Positions 51,263 through 60,267 of a stretch of DNA of 64,000 nucleotides are shown in pieces. A program made the position numbers and the translations under genes. This DNA is from Hominimerdicola alba (GTDB lineage: Bacteria; Bacillota; Clostridia; Oscillospirales; Ruminococcaceae), in the NCBI RefSeq assembly GCF_900112155.1, contig NZ_FOKQ01000016.1, forward strand, positions 23,163-87,162. The letters are read 5' to 3'. Numbering within the stretch: position 1 is the stretch's first letter; each line of letters begins with the position of its first letter. The notes beneath the pieces are model-generated. The model did no database searches, was not told the origin of the DNA, and saw only the letters and a list, made by a program, of their open reading frames with translations.

Positions 51263-53557
51263 TCACACTTCCGAAAGATCGGGAGCAAAGATAACAGGAC
51301 TGCCGTTTTTGATATCCAAACGCAGATTCTTGCCACAGCCTGAAAGTATATTATCACAAAGGATATCTTCGGCTTCCTGCTCGGCAAAGCGGCGGATATC
51401 TCTTGCCGAGCCGCCCGATGACAGGCATTTTTCGGCGGCATAGGCTTCACATTCGGGGGATATCTCAAGCTCATATCCCAGCTCGGCAGCGCGTTCTGAA
51501 AGCTTTGCAAGTTCACGGCGGGCGATACCGCAAAGGGTCTCTCTGCCCAGGGGCTCAAAGACGATAATGCCGTCCATGCGGTTTATTAGCTCGGGGGAAA
51601 GCACCTTTTTCACCGCCTGCTCAATATCCCGCCGAAAGCTTTCTCCACCGCGGCTGAAAAATCCCGCGTGCCTGCTTTCTGCCAGTTCTGCCGCGCCTGC
51701 GTTGGTGGTTAGTATCACCGTGAGTTCGGATAATTCGGCGGTTCTGCCTGCGCTGTCGGTGATGACACCCTCTTCAAGCATTTGCAGTAGCACCCCGAAA
51801 ACATCCCTGTGAGCTTTTTCTATCTCGTCAAAAAGCAGTACACCGCATGGGTGGCGGCGGATAAGCTCCACCAGCCTGCCACCGTCCTCGTAGCCCACAT
51901 AGCCCGCAGGCGCACCTATCAGCTTAGCGACACTGTGTGGCTCCATATACTCGCTCATGTCAAGGCGGATAAGGCTGTCTCTTCCGCATATCAACTTGGA
52001 AAGTTCTCGTGCAAGAAGTGTTTTTCCCACACCTGCCGTTCCCGCGAAAACAAAGCTGCCCACAGGTCTGCCGCCCCTGCCAAGACCGAGCCTGCGCCGC
52101 CTTATTGCCCGCGATACTGCCGCTACTGCTTTTTCCTGACCTATGACAGATTTCCCAAGCTGTTCTTCAAGGTGCCTGAGAGTTTCACGCTCGTCCGTAT
52201 CAGCGGCTGTGCATTTCACCCCTGTGCATCGGCTGACGGTATGCTCAACTATATCGCGGGTGAGAACTGTCCTCCTGCGGGCATTGGAGATAGCATCAAG
52301 ATAGCCGCTCCTGTCTATCTCACCCGCCAGATACTTTTCAAAAGCACGTTCGGGAACTTTCCTTGCACCCGTTTCAAGCTTTGCCGCACTGCAGGCGCCG
52401 TCAAGAAGTTCCACCGCCTTATCGGGAAAATGCTTGTGCTTCATATACCGCCCGCTGAGTTCAACGGCACAGCGGCATATCTCAGGGGATATGGTAACAT
52501 CGTGGAAATCCTCCAGCCTGCCTTTAAGCCCCATAAGCATGGTGTAAGTCGAATCCTCGTCAGGCTCACAGATATCCACCCGACAAAATCGTCTGTCCAT
52601 AGCCGCGTCTTTTTCGATGGTGCGGCGGTATTCCTCGGGGGTGGTGGCACCTATCACCTGTATCCTGCCCCTTGCAAGATCGGGTTTCAGGATATTCGCC
52701 GCATCGATAGCACCCTCAGCCGCACCTGCGCCCATGATGTTGTGAATCTCATCTATAAATAGTATGACATTCCCCGCCTGTGCGGCTTCGTCGATGCAGG
52801 CTTTAAGGCGTTCCTCAAAATCCCCGCGATACTTTGCGCCAGCCAGCAGAAGAGTTATATCCAGTGCGAATATACGCTTATCAGCCAGCTGAGATGGCAC
52901 GCTCCCCGACACTATCTTCACCGCAAGACCCTCTGCAAGGGCAGTCTTGCCAACGCCTGCTTCACCAACCAGACAGGGGTCATTCTTTCGGCGGCGGCAG
53001 AGTATCTCCATCATAAGGCGCATTTCCTCATCCCGCCCGATGATGGGATCAAAACCCAGACAAACAGCAGGGTCGGTGAGTTCGGTGCCATAGCGGGAAA
53101 GTGTTTTCAGCCGCGGATGATTTCTGCGAAGGATATCACTGCGGGTGCTTGTGAAGCTTTCGGAAGCTATCCTGCGTTCATCAGCCCGAAGTCTGCGAAG
53201 TATCTGCACAGCGCAGGAATTTCCGCAGCGCAGAAGCCCCGAAAGGATATGCTCGCTTCCCACGCTTTTTCCGCCAAGACCCTCAGCTGTTTCCAAAGCG
53301 GCGCGGACGTTGGTCGTCTTGGCAGTTTCGGGGGTCATACAGGGGGTACCCCTGCCGATGAGTTCATCTATCTCGCCGCTGACACGCTCATATGTCACGC
53401 CGTACCGTCTGAGTACAGCTTCAGCCGCACCGCCGCAGCAGGTCAGGGCAAGCAGCAGATGTTCACTGCCGATGTAGGTATGTCCCCTTTCCCCCGCAAG
53501 CACCGCCGCTTTACGCAGGGCTTCTCTGGCTGTTTCTGTGTAATTCTCATAGCTCAT
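51263..53557 (-). CDS. ClpC-like AAA+ unfoldase
   Basis: 764 residues from the ATG at 53557, behind GGAGGT. Two N-terminal Clp repeats ([18 protein letters not shown].., and [22 protein letters not shown]), then AAA1 (Walker A GEAGVGKT, Walker [10 protein letters not shown]) and AAA2 (Walker A GTAGVGKT, Walker [12 protein letters not shown]). The middle domain is short, and I see no obvious IGF/LGF loop for ClpP binding in AAA2, so protease partnership is uncertain. Sequence between residues 400 and 450 is Arg- and Ala-rich and diverged. The gene is monocistronic and followed by repeat R1. A MecA-like adaptor is encoded at 24124. Confidence 0.85.
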   Translation of the reverse strand: MSYENYTETAREALRKAAVLAGERGHTYIGSEHLLLALTCCGGAAEAVLRRYGVTYERVSGEIDELIGRGTPCMTPETAKTTNVRAALETAEGLGGKSVGSEHILSGLLRCGNSCAVQILRRLRADERRIASESFTSTRSDILRRNHPRLKTLSRYGTELTDPAVCLGFDPIIGRDEEMRLMMEILCRRRKNDPCLVGEAGVGKTALAEGLAVKIVSGSVPSQLADKRIFALDITLLLAGAKYRGDFEERLKACIDEAAQAGNVILFIDEIHNIMGAGAAEGAIDAANILKPDLARGRIQVIGATTPEEYRRTIEKDAAMDRRFCRVDICEPDEDSTYTMLMGLKGRLEDFHDVTISPEICRCAVELSGRYMKHKHFPDKAVELLDGACSAAKLETGARKVPERAFEKYLAGEIDRSGYLDAISNARRRTVLTRDIVEHTVSRCTGVKCTAADTDERETLRHLEEQLGKSVIGQEKAVAAVSRAIRRRRLGLGRGGRPVGSFVFAGTAGVGKTLLARELSKLICGRDSLIRLDMSEYMEPHSVAKLIGAPAGYVGYEDGGRLVELIRRHPCGVLLFDEIEKAHRDVFGVLLQMLEEGVITDSAGRTAELSELTVILTTNAGAAELAESRHAGFFSRGGESFRRDIEQAVKKVLSPELINRMDGIIVFEPLGRETLCGIARRELAKLSERAAELGYELEISPECEAYAAEKCLSSGGSARDIRRFAEQEAEDILCDNILSGCGKNLRLDIKNGSPVIFAPDLSEV

Positions 53558-53748
53558 GCAAAACACCTCCGCTGAAAGTATAGGCTTATAGGATAAAAGT
53601 ATTCAGGAGATGGGGAAATATGCATTGCGGATACTCGTCCACCGGTCATAATTTTGTGAAAATCTAACACCGCACTGCGCCAATGTTTGTATAAAATAAC
53701 ATCAAAATAATCTTTCACCGAAACGTATATATATTAGGTGTCAATTTA

Positions 53749-53777
53749 TCGACATTTTAAATAAAACAAGGTATTCT
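53749..53777 (+). promoter_or_regulatory. Promoter of the gene at 53854
   Basis: TCGACA (53749-53754), 17 bp, TATTCT (53772-53777). Confidence 0.5.
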
Positions 53778-53853
53778 GATCTCTGCAAATCAAAATTGTG
53801 AGCTATTCGCCTTGCTATACAATCAAAAAATCATTTCGGAGGGTAAAAATTTC

Positions 53854-54492
53854 ATGAAAGTAAAGGTAAATGTTTTCAAATGCTTGGGCATAGCATTATT
53901 GCTCATTGTTATAGGTTCCTTTATTATCGGGATCCTGAACAGAAATGTTCCGATAACAGAGCAATATAAGATCAAAAAATTCATCAGCGATAATCACAGC
54001 GCATTTTCATTAAAAGAAATTAAAGGAGCATCAGATAATGGATATGAATTATTCGTTGAATTTGATGGTTCCGAACTCTCTTTAAAAGAAAGTGTAATGT
54101 GTTACAAAAAACTGCTTGACTATTTTTCAGATGAAAAAATGTCGTTGGCTAATGCTCCTGTGACTTTTTCTATTAGAGAAATAAATGATTCCGGCCCGGA
54201 AACAATTATTCTGTCTAATCGATCCGGACTTTCAGATGATTTTAAATATTCAGATCTGAGTTCTGTTCATGTGTCTGAAATTTCAAATAACCTTTTGATA
54301 TTAAATGAATATGCAGAAGAAATACAGGAGTTAAAAATAATTGGAATAACTGATCCTGTTTTACCTGATCTTGATCAGTTTGAAGCACTTAAAAGTTTAG
54401 TTATATCAAATTGTTATAATTCAAAAGGAGAAGATATTCTTTCAGAAGAGTTAGTTGAAAGATTACATGAAAAAGGTGTAGAGTATAACTAA
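53854..54492 (+). CDS. Membrane-anchored protein of unknown function
   Basis: 212 residues; the ATG at 53854 follows CGGAGGG. One N-terminal membrane helix (about 10-28), then a soluble outer domain. The C-terminal half has weak leucine-rich repeat character (AEEIQELKIIGI, FEALKSLVISNC) and ends RLHEKGVEYN, close to the end of the LRR protein at 34904. The gene is AT-rich compared with its neighbours, which suggests acquisition. Function unknown. Confidence 0.65.
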   Translation: MKVKVNVFKCLGIALLLIVIGSFIIGILNRNVPITEQYKIKKFISDNHSAFSLKEIKGASDNGYELFVEFDGSELSLKESVMCYKKLLDYFSDEKMSLANAPVTFSIREINDSGPETIILSNRSGLSDDFKYSDLSSVHVSEISNNLLILNEYAEEIQELKIIGITDPVLPDLDQFEALKSLVISNCYNSKGEDILSEELVERLHEKGVEYN

Positions 54493-54520
54493 CCATCAAT
54501 TTATTTTATACCTCGCTCAG

Positions 54521-54610
54521 TCTGCGTCATAGCTTCCCGCGTTTACCGCCATGCTATCCTAAGAACAGCAAAGTCCGCCCACTGCCAACAATTATGAATT
54601 GTGAATTGAA
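54521..54610 (+). repeat. Dispersed repeat R1, copy 4 (right end only)
   Basis: TCTGCGTCATAGCTTCCCGC, GTTTACCGCCATGCTATCC and TGCCAACAATTATGAATT match the last 90 bp of copies 2 and 3. The hairpin half is missing. Confidence 0.75.
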
Positions 54611-54639
54611 TTTTTCACCCCATTTTCGCCAAAAGCCGC

Positions 54640-54668
54640 TTGCAAATGACACGGGATTGTGCTATACT
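54640..54668 (+). promoter_or_regulatory. Promoter of the D,D-carboxypeptidase gene
   Basis: TTGCAA (54640-54645), 17 bp, TATACT (54663-54668). Confidence 0.75.
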
Positions 54669-54707
54669 GATAATATTGAATTTCCGTACAAAGAGGGTCA
54701 TATATAG

Positions 54708-56174
54708 ATGAAAAATAAATTGCGCGTTATATCGGCACTGCTGTGCGCTGTGCTGATATTTGCTGATATAGGCAGCTTCCGCGGCGAGGCGCTCAGCTTT
54801 GTGCCAACGGCTGTGGATGCTGACGGTGAACGCAGGGATATCAGGCTATATTCCGAATGCGTTTACATGGTAAATATGGATACAGGCGAAGTTATTGTGG
54901 ATATCAACGGTGAAAAGGAAGTCCCGCCCGCTTCGCTTACAAAGCTGATGACGGCTGTTGTTCTGCTGGACGAACTGGGGGGAGATGAAAACACCCTTAA
55001 AAGCAAGATGATGTCTGCGGGTACAGAGGCTTTTGACGAGCTTTACGATACTGGCGCGGCTACTGCCGATATCCAGCCAAATGAAGCTGTCAGCGCTTAC
55101 GACCTGCTGGCGGCACTGCTGATACCATCAGCCTGCGAAGCCGCGAACATAATCGCAATAAACGTAGGCGGCAATATACCCGCATTCGTGGATATGATGA
55201 ACGCGAAGTGTACAGAGATAGGGCTGAAACACACCCATTTCTCCAATGCACACGGTCTGTTCACTCAGCAGAATTACTCCACCGCAAAGGATATCTCCAC
55301 CATATGCAGATATGCACTTGACAAATACCCCGTTTTCAGGGAACTTGTGGGCAGTCCCTCATTCAATATGGCGCCCACTGACTATCACCCTGAGGGCACA
55401 TACATAGTCAGCACCGACTACATGATAAACGAGTTCACAGATTACTACTACACAAACTGCCGCGGCATCAAAACAGGCACTACCGAAGCCGCAGGCCGCT
55501 GTTTCGCCAGCTATGCCACCAGGGACGGCATTACCTATCTGGCGGTAACAATGGGTGCGCCTATGGAGAAGCTTCCCGAGGATATCAAAAAGGGTGAAGC
55601 TGACCCCGAATCAATGTATGCGGACGATGTGGTTTACTACAATTTCATCGACCATATAAATCTGTACGAATGGGCTTTTGATACCCTTGTGCAGAAGGAT
55701 TTCATCAACGAATTCAGCGAGGTCAGGGACGTAAAGGTGGGCTACGGCAAAAAGCGCGATTACGCCAACCTTAAACCCGCAGGGGGCTACAGCAGGATGT
55801 GGCCTGCGAATATCCCCATAGATGATGTTGAAAAGAGGATAACCGTACGTGAAAACATTGTTGCCCCCGTTGAAGAGGGCGATGTTCTGGGCAAGATGGA
55901 GCTTATCTACAAGGGCGAGACCCTTGCGGAGATAGACCTTATCTCCACCACGAAAGTCGAACGCTCTCCCGTAAAGGAAAGGGCGAGGATAACCAAGGCG
56001 TATTTCAAGTCGAAGCTTTTCAGGATAACAGGCAGTATCGTGCTGGTATGTATCAGTCTGTACTGCGTGCTGTGCTTCCTGATAGCCCAGAGGAAGTATC
56101 TGAGGAAGCTGAATCCTTCGGCTGACGGCAGATATGACGATCCTTTTAATACAGATAACGGCGGGGAAGAATAA
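54708..56174 (+). CDS. D-alanyl-D-alanine carboxypeptidase (DacF/PBP5 type)
   Basis: 488 residues with an N-terminal signal peptide. Active-site SxxK is SLTK in PPASLTKLMTAVVLL, and KTG is in CRGIKTGTTEAAGR. The SxN box, usually SGN or SAN, reads SAC here (IPSACEAANIIAI); Cys replaces the Asn, a change worth checking. The C-terminal part is a PBP5-like beta domain followed by a membrane helix (about 437-460) and a short cytoplasmic tail, so the enzyme is membrane-held outside the cell. It trims the last D-Ala of peptidoglycan stem peptides. The MBL lipoprotein gene follows at 50 bp. Confidence 0.9.
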   Translation: MKNKLRVISALLCAVLIFADIGSFRGEALSFVPTAVDADGERRDIRLYSECVYMVNMDTGEVIVDINGEKEVPPASLTKLMTAVVLLDELGGDENTLKSKMMSAGTEAFDELYDTGAATADIQPNEAVSAYDLLAALLIPSACEAANIIAINVGGNIPAFVDMMNAKCTEIGLKHTHFSNAHGLFTQQNYSTAKDISTICRYALDKYPVFRELVGSPSFNMAPTDYHPEGTYIVSTDYMINEFTDYYYTNCRGIKTGTTEAAGRCFASYATRDGITYLAVTMGAPMEKLPEDIKKGEADPESMYADDVVYYNFIDHINLYEWAFDTLVQKDFINEFSEVRDVKVGYGKKRDYANLKPAGGYSRMWPANIPIDDVEKRITVRENIVAPVEEGDVLGKMELIYKGETLAEIDLISTTKVERSPVKERARITKAYFKSKLFRITGSIVLVCISLYCVLCFLIAQRKYLRKLNPSADGRYDDPFNTDNGGEE

Positions 56175-56224
56175 CATCTTAAAAACAGATAAAAGATTGT
56201 AGATACAGGGGAATGGAAAGGAAA

Positions 56225-57079
56225 ATGAATATGCTTAGAAAATTTCTCTGCATCGCGGCTGCGGCGCTTACGGCTTTTATGTCGGGTTGTACCGCGAAAA
56301 CAAACAAAGTCAGCATTGACGAAGTCGGCGACGGGCTGACGATATACAGTTTCAAGGCGGGCAAGGCTGATGCTGAACTTATCTACGGCGATGACTGGGC
56401 AGTTCTTATCGACTGCGGCGAAAAAGGCTTCGGCAAGGAGATAGTTGCCTATATGGAAGATAACGGCATCAAAAAGCTGGACTACCTGATAATCACCCAC
56501 TTTGACAAAGACCATGTGGGCGGTGCGGCTAAGGTGCTGAAAACCTGCGAGGTCGGTGCGGTAATGCAAAGCAATTCTCCGAAAGAGAGCAACGAGTACG
56601 AGAACTATCTTGAAGCGCTGGACAACAAGGGCATGACTGCACAGACCGTCCGTGAGAAAATGACTTTCACGCTGGGCGAGGCTGTGTTCACCGTTGACCC
56701 GCCTGCGCAGGAGGTTTATGAGAAAGAACCCAGCAACAATTCTTCACTGATAACTGAGGTCACTCTTGGAGATGTGAATATGCTGTTCGCGGGAGATGCC
56801 GAGAACGACAGGCTGGCAGAGTTCACGCAGAACAACAATAAAACCTACCGATTTGTAAAAGTGCCCTATCACGGTCACTGGCAGAAACAGCTGCAGCCCT
56901 TTGCCCAGAGCATCAAGGCGGAGATAGCGGTGATAACGAGTTCAGATGAAGAACCCGAGGATAAGCAAACTGTTGACCTGTTTAAAAAATGCGGCGCTGA
57001 GGTCTACACCACGAAAACGGACAGCGTTATCGTAAAATGTGACGGCAAGAACATAGCAGCAGCGTATGACAATTCATAA
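56225..57079 (+). CDS. ComEC-like metallo-beta-lactamase-fold lipoprotein
   Basis: 284 residues from the ATG at 56225, behind GGAAAGG (neighbouring ATGs at 56213 and 56231 are possible). A signal peptide ends in the lipobox MSGC. The MBL domain shows ITHFDKDHVGGAAKV, NNSSLITEVTLGDVNMLFAGDAE and VPYHGH, the pattern of ComEC/Rec2-type MBL domains found as separate secreted proteins in Firmicutes. They may be nucleases acting on extracellular DNA. The last residues (DNS) and the stop are encoded by the left end of repeat R2 copy B. Confidence 0.8.
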   Translation: MNMLRKFLCIAAAALTAFMSGCTAKTNKVSIDEVGDGLTIYSFKAGKADAELIYGDDWAVLIDCGEKGFGKEIVAYMEDNGIKKLDYLIITHFDKDHVGGAAKVLKTCEVGAVMQSNSPKESNEYENYLEALDNKGMTAQTVREKMTFTLGEAVFTVDPPAQEVYEKEPSNNSSLITEVTLGDVNMLFAGDAENDRLAEFTQNNNKTYRFVKVPYHGHWQKQLQPFAQSIKAEIAVITSSDEEPEDKQTVDLFKKCGAEVYTTKTDSVIVKCDGKNIAAAYDNS

Positions 57080-57370
57080 TTCATAATTGCCCTCGGTCGG
57101 GCACGTTCGACGCAGTCAACGTTAGTCATTTCCGCCTATTATATGTTTGCAATGAACATGAATTTCGTGTGACGGCGGGTCATAGTTTCGTGATGAAGAT
57201 GGAGAATATTACACGCAAGTTCCCCGCCCTGACAATTTAAGAGCATAAAAAGTGCGCTTACCGCAAATCAGCGATAAGCGCATTATTATTTATCAGGACA
57301 TCAAACTCATATATTCGCAATCCAACCGACAGAACAAGAAACTCTCGTCCCTGCCAACAATTATGAATTA
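57071..57370. repeat. Dispersed repeat R2, copy B
   Basis: Left end AATTCATAATTCATAATTG (57071-57089); right end TGCCAACAATTATGAATT (57352-57369). The core 57213-57370 is nearly the same as copy A, with the hairpin TGCGCTTAcCGC/GCGaTAAGCGCA. The middle left part has extra sequence (about 57090-57212). The left end supplies the stop codon of the MBL lipoprotein gene and the right end that of cysE. Confidence 0.8.
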
Positions 57371-58315
57371 TATCATGTAGAACCACGCGGTGTCGTCTTC
57401 TTCTATCTCCATACGCTCTACGGGGTGGGCTGCATCGTAGTTGTATCTCAGCTCCTGATTCTTTACGCTGACCTTCGCACCCTCGTTCACCGAACGTGTT
57501 ATGAATGCGTTACCGCCGATGACAACGTCCTTACCGATGACGGTATCTCCGCCGAGGATGGATGCACCCGAATAGATGGTGACATTGTCCTCGATGGTGG
57601 GGTGACGCTTCTTGCTTCTCAGTGCCTGACCGCCCCTTGTGGAAAGCGCACCAAGGGTCACGCCCTGATATATCTTAACGTTATTGCCGATGACTGTGGT
57701 CTCACCGATAACTATACCCGTGCCGTGGTCGATGAAGAAATACTTGCCTATGGTTGCACCGGGGTGGATATCTATGCCCGTTTCACTGTGGGCGTACTCG
57801 GTCATCATTCGGGGAATCACAGGCACATTCAGCAGGAAAAGCTCGTGGGCTATCCTGTTGACCAGTATGGCGAAAAGTCCCGGGTAGGAGTAGATTATCT
57901 CGTCCTCGCTGTAAGCCGCAGGGTCGCCGTCATATGCCGCCTGAACATCGGTGAGGATATACTCCCTGATGGTGCGCAGTCGCTTAACGAATTCAAGGGA
58001 TATATTACGCGCCTTATCGAGGATATCGCCGCTGTCCTCATCATCGTTATCAAGCACGATGGTTATCTGCTTTGTCAGCTTGAAGATAACGTCCTCCAGC
58101 AGCATGGAGAGGTTGCTTTTCATGGTATACACCTTGATATCCCTGTTTCTGAAATACCCGGGGAAGATTATCTTACGCAGGCTGTAGATGATATCTATGA
58201 TTATCTCTTTATCGGGGTGGTTGAATATCTTGATGTTCTCCCCGACCTTTTCGCTCTCATGATCTGCAAGCAGGTCATTTACTATACCGCCCACTGTTTC
58301 TTCAAATGTATTCAT
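57368..58315 (-). CDS. cysE: Serine O-acetyltransferase
   Basis: 315 residues; the ATG follows AAGGAGCG. An N-terminal helical domain is followed by a left-handed beta-helix of hexapeptide repeats: VPVIPRMMTEYAHSETGIDIHPGATIG, KYFFIDHGTGIVIGET, VIGNNVKIYQGVTLGALS, RHPTIEDNVTIYSGASILGG. It acetylates serine with acetyl-CoA for cysteine synthesis. The length exceeds the usual EpsC/CysE form because of a longer helical N-terminus. Its stop overlaps repeat R2. It is divergent from the LRR gene at 58489. Confidence 0.93.
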   Translation of the reverse strand: MNTFEETVGGIVNDLLADHESEKVGENIKIFNHPDKEIIIDIIYSLRKIIFPGYFRNRDIKVYTMKSNLSMLLEDVIFKLTKQITIVLDNDDEDSGDILDKARNISLEFVKRLRTIREYILTDVQAAYDGDPAAYSEDEIIYSYPGLFAILVNRIAHELFLLNVPVIPRMMTEYAHSETGIDIHPGATIGKYFFIDHGTGIVIGETTVIGNNVKIYQGVTLGALSTRGGQALRSKKRHPTIEDNVTIYSGASILGGDTVIGKDVVIGGNAFITRSVNEGAKVSVKNQELRYNYDAAHPVERMEIEEDDTAWFYMI

Positions 58316-58359
58316 TATAATAACGCTCCTTGTATTGTCATCTTATATTAACTTTATAT

Positions 58360-58388
58360 ATTATATCATATTACTAGGATAAAGTCAA
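58360..58388 (-). promoter_or_regulatory. cysE promoter
   Basis: TTGACT (58383-58388), 17 bp, TATAAT (58360-58365) on the minus strand. Confidence 0.85.
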
Positions 58389-58421
58389 TGATCCCGACAC
58401 AGGATATACAAATATATTTGA

Positions 58422-58450
58422 TTGACTTGAATTAGGTTTTATGATATAAT
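58422..58450 (+). promoter_or_regulatory. Promoter of the LRR gene at 58489
   Basis: TTGACT (58422-58427), 17 bp, TATAAT (58445-58450). It mirrors the cysE promoter; the two -35 boxes are 33 bp apart. Confidence 0.85.
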
Positions 58451-58488
58451 GTGTTTTGATAAATTTATGTCAAGAAAGCAGGTAAGTC

Positions 58489-59535
58489 ATGGAAGACCAG
58501 AAACAACAGAAAAGTCTGCTAAAAAGAATACGCAATATCACACTGATATTACTGGGTCTGATCATATTGATATATGTCATTATCAATATCGTGTTCTGGA
58601 AAAAGGGAATGCCGGAGCGCTATTTTGAATATACGATACTGGAAAACGACACCGTTGAGATAGAATACTACCGGGGACCATATTTTCTTCTGAATATCCC
58701 AGAAACCATCGATGGCAGGACTGTTACATCAATAGGCTATCACATAATGTGGGCTAAAGATATTAAAGCAATAAATAGGTTCAGTCCGTTCATAATATCT
58801 GTTCATCTGCCCGATACTGTCGAGGATATACACGCCTATGCATTTGAGGACTGTACTAATCTCAGAACTATAAATATGCCTTCAAATCTCAAACGCACAG
58901 GCATCCGCATACTTATAGGTACCAAAGTAACCAAGCTGGTGTTCCCCGAGAGTATGACCGAGATAGGCTGTGGTCAGGACATTGACAATGAAAATCTGCC
59001 ATGTACCTGTTCATTCTCTGAAATGAAATACTTACGTGAGATACAATTCCCTGAAAGTCTGAAAAAGATAGGTAACAACGCTTTTTCATTATGTCCGTCT
59101 CTTAAAAAGCTGACCATTCCTGACAGTGTTGAGGAAATAGGCTACGGCGCATTTCAGGAAAGCGGTCTTACAGAAGTCAACATCCCCCAAAAACTTGTAA
59201 CTGACTGCGGCTGTATTTTTAAAGGAACTCCCTTTGAGGAAAAACTTGAAAAAGAAGCTCAGGACGGGTTCGTTATCTTCAATGATGTACTGCTGTACAA
59301 ATACTGCGGCAGTGATGAAAATGTTGTGATTCCCGATGGGGTGGAAACTCTCTGCTCCAGATCATTCTGGTCAGCTCCGGATGTCAAAACTGTTGAGTTA
59401 CCTGAAAGTGTAAAAGATATCAACAATGCATTTGAGTATTCCGGGGTCACAAAACTTTTAGTCCCTGATAACGCTGATCCCGAAACCGATATGAAATACG
59501 ATGATTATCGGAAACTGAGAAGATATAAGTCATAA
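58489..59535 (+). CDS. Membrane-anchored BspA-type leucine-rich repeat protein
   Basis: 348 residues; the ATG follows GCAGGTAAG. One membrane helix (about 16-38) places the bulk outside. The outer part has BspA/LRR_5 repeats of about 23 residues: SVHLPDTVEDIHAYAFEDCTN, TINMPSNLKRTGIRI, EIQFPESLKKIGNNAFSLCPSL, KLTIPDSVEEIGYGAFQESGL, EVNIPQ, VVIPDGVETLCSRSFWSAPD, VELPESVKDI. Such proteins bind proteins or surfaces, and the function here is unknown. A terminator follows at 59573. Confidence 0.85.
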   Translation: MEDQKQQKSLLKRIRNITLILLGLIILIYVIINIVFWKKGMPERYFEYTILENDTVEIEYYRGPYFLLNIPETIDGRTVTSIGYHIMWAKDIKAINRFSPFIISVHLPDTVEDIHAYAFEDCTNLRTINMPSNLKRTGIRILIGTKVTKLVFPESMTEIGCGQDIDNENLPCTCSFSEMKYLREIQFPESLKKIGNNAFSLCPSLKKLTIPDSVEEIGYGAFQESGLTEVNIPQKLVTDCGCIFKGTPFEEKLEKEAQDGFVIFNDVLLYKYCGSDENVVIPDGVETLCSRSFWSAPDVKTVELPESVKDINNAFEYSGVTKLLVPDNADPETDMKYDDYRKLRRYKS

Positions 59536-59572
59536 CGGATACTCCCCTGTTTTACGGGCTATAACATAAAAT

Positions 59573-59613
59573 AGAAAGCGCTGCTGCCAGATAAAGACAG
59601 CAACGCTTTTTCT
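59573..59613 (+). terminator. Intrinsic terminator
   Basis: AGAAAGCG and CGCTTTTTCT pair around an inner GCTG/CAGC stem and end in a T-run. It follows the LRR gene. Confidence 0.7.
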
Positions 59614-59797
59614 TTCAGAATAGTTTTTGGTTATACGCTTCGGTTTGATCCATGCTTTTTCTGCCTATCAAAGCCATATGCAGTTATTTCCAAAAAACAA
59701 TGTGCTAATTATATAGGCATATAATGAAAAGAAATGAAGCCTTATCAAGATCTGATGTGAAGAAAGCAAGTCTTGCATATCAATTCAGCATAACTCA
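59614..59797. other. Gap downstream of immunity candidate
   Basis: AT-rich. No gene and no clear terminator for the minus-strand toxin-immunity operon. Confidence 0.35.
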
Positions 59798-60250
59798 TCA
59801 TGTAAAATACGCCATCGTACAATACCCTGCATCATCTCCATAGAAGCTTATTTCTGGGAATATGGTCACAGCATAACCAAAGGCTTCTTCATCTTCCCCG
59901 CCGATATAAACGATAAGTGCGCAGTATCCATTTGGTCTGAAGCATATAGATACAGGTTCATACTCTAAACACCCAAATTCATCCTCCGGAAATTGTGCGA
60001 GAAGGACTTTCTCTATCTCTGCTGTAATTTTTTCATTGTCGAGTATTTTTTTATATGATTCCTTTTGTGCAGCGGTAACAGGCGTATCATTTTCAGAGAT
60101 CATATCAATATCTATTTCATATGTTTCCCCGAACAGCTTAAATCCCATCCTGCCGTGCCACGTAGGAGCCTCATAATATAAATCACCTAATACTTCGTCT
60201 TTAACAAGTTCAGGCTGCTGTTTTTTCTTTGAGCCAAACAATCCGAACAT
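59798..60250 (-). CDS. Probable immunity protein of the toxin at 60268
   Basis: 150 residues from the ATG at 60250, behind AAGGAGTG. It starts 17 bp after the toxin stop on the same strand, the standard toxin-immunity order. The N-terminus MFGLFGSKKKQQ is a short basic tag. The rest is acidic and beta-rich (GRMGFKLFGETYEIDIDM, EPVSICFRPNGYCALIVYIG, EAFGYAVTIFPEISFYG), a composition typical of small immunity proteins. No family is firmly recognised. It should bind and block the nuclease domain. Confidence 0.7.
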   Translation of the reverse strand: MFGLFGSKKKQQPELVKDEVLGDLYYEAPTWHGRMGFKLFGETYEIDIDMISENDTPVTAAQKESYKKILDNEKITAEIEKVLLAQFPEDEFGCLEYEPVSICFRPNGYCALIVYIGGEDEEAFGYAVTIFPEISFYGDDAGYCTMAYFT

Positions 60251-60267
60251 AAAAATCACTCCTTACA

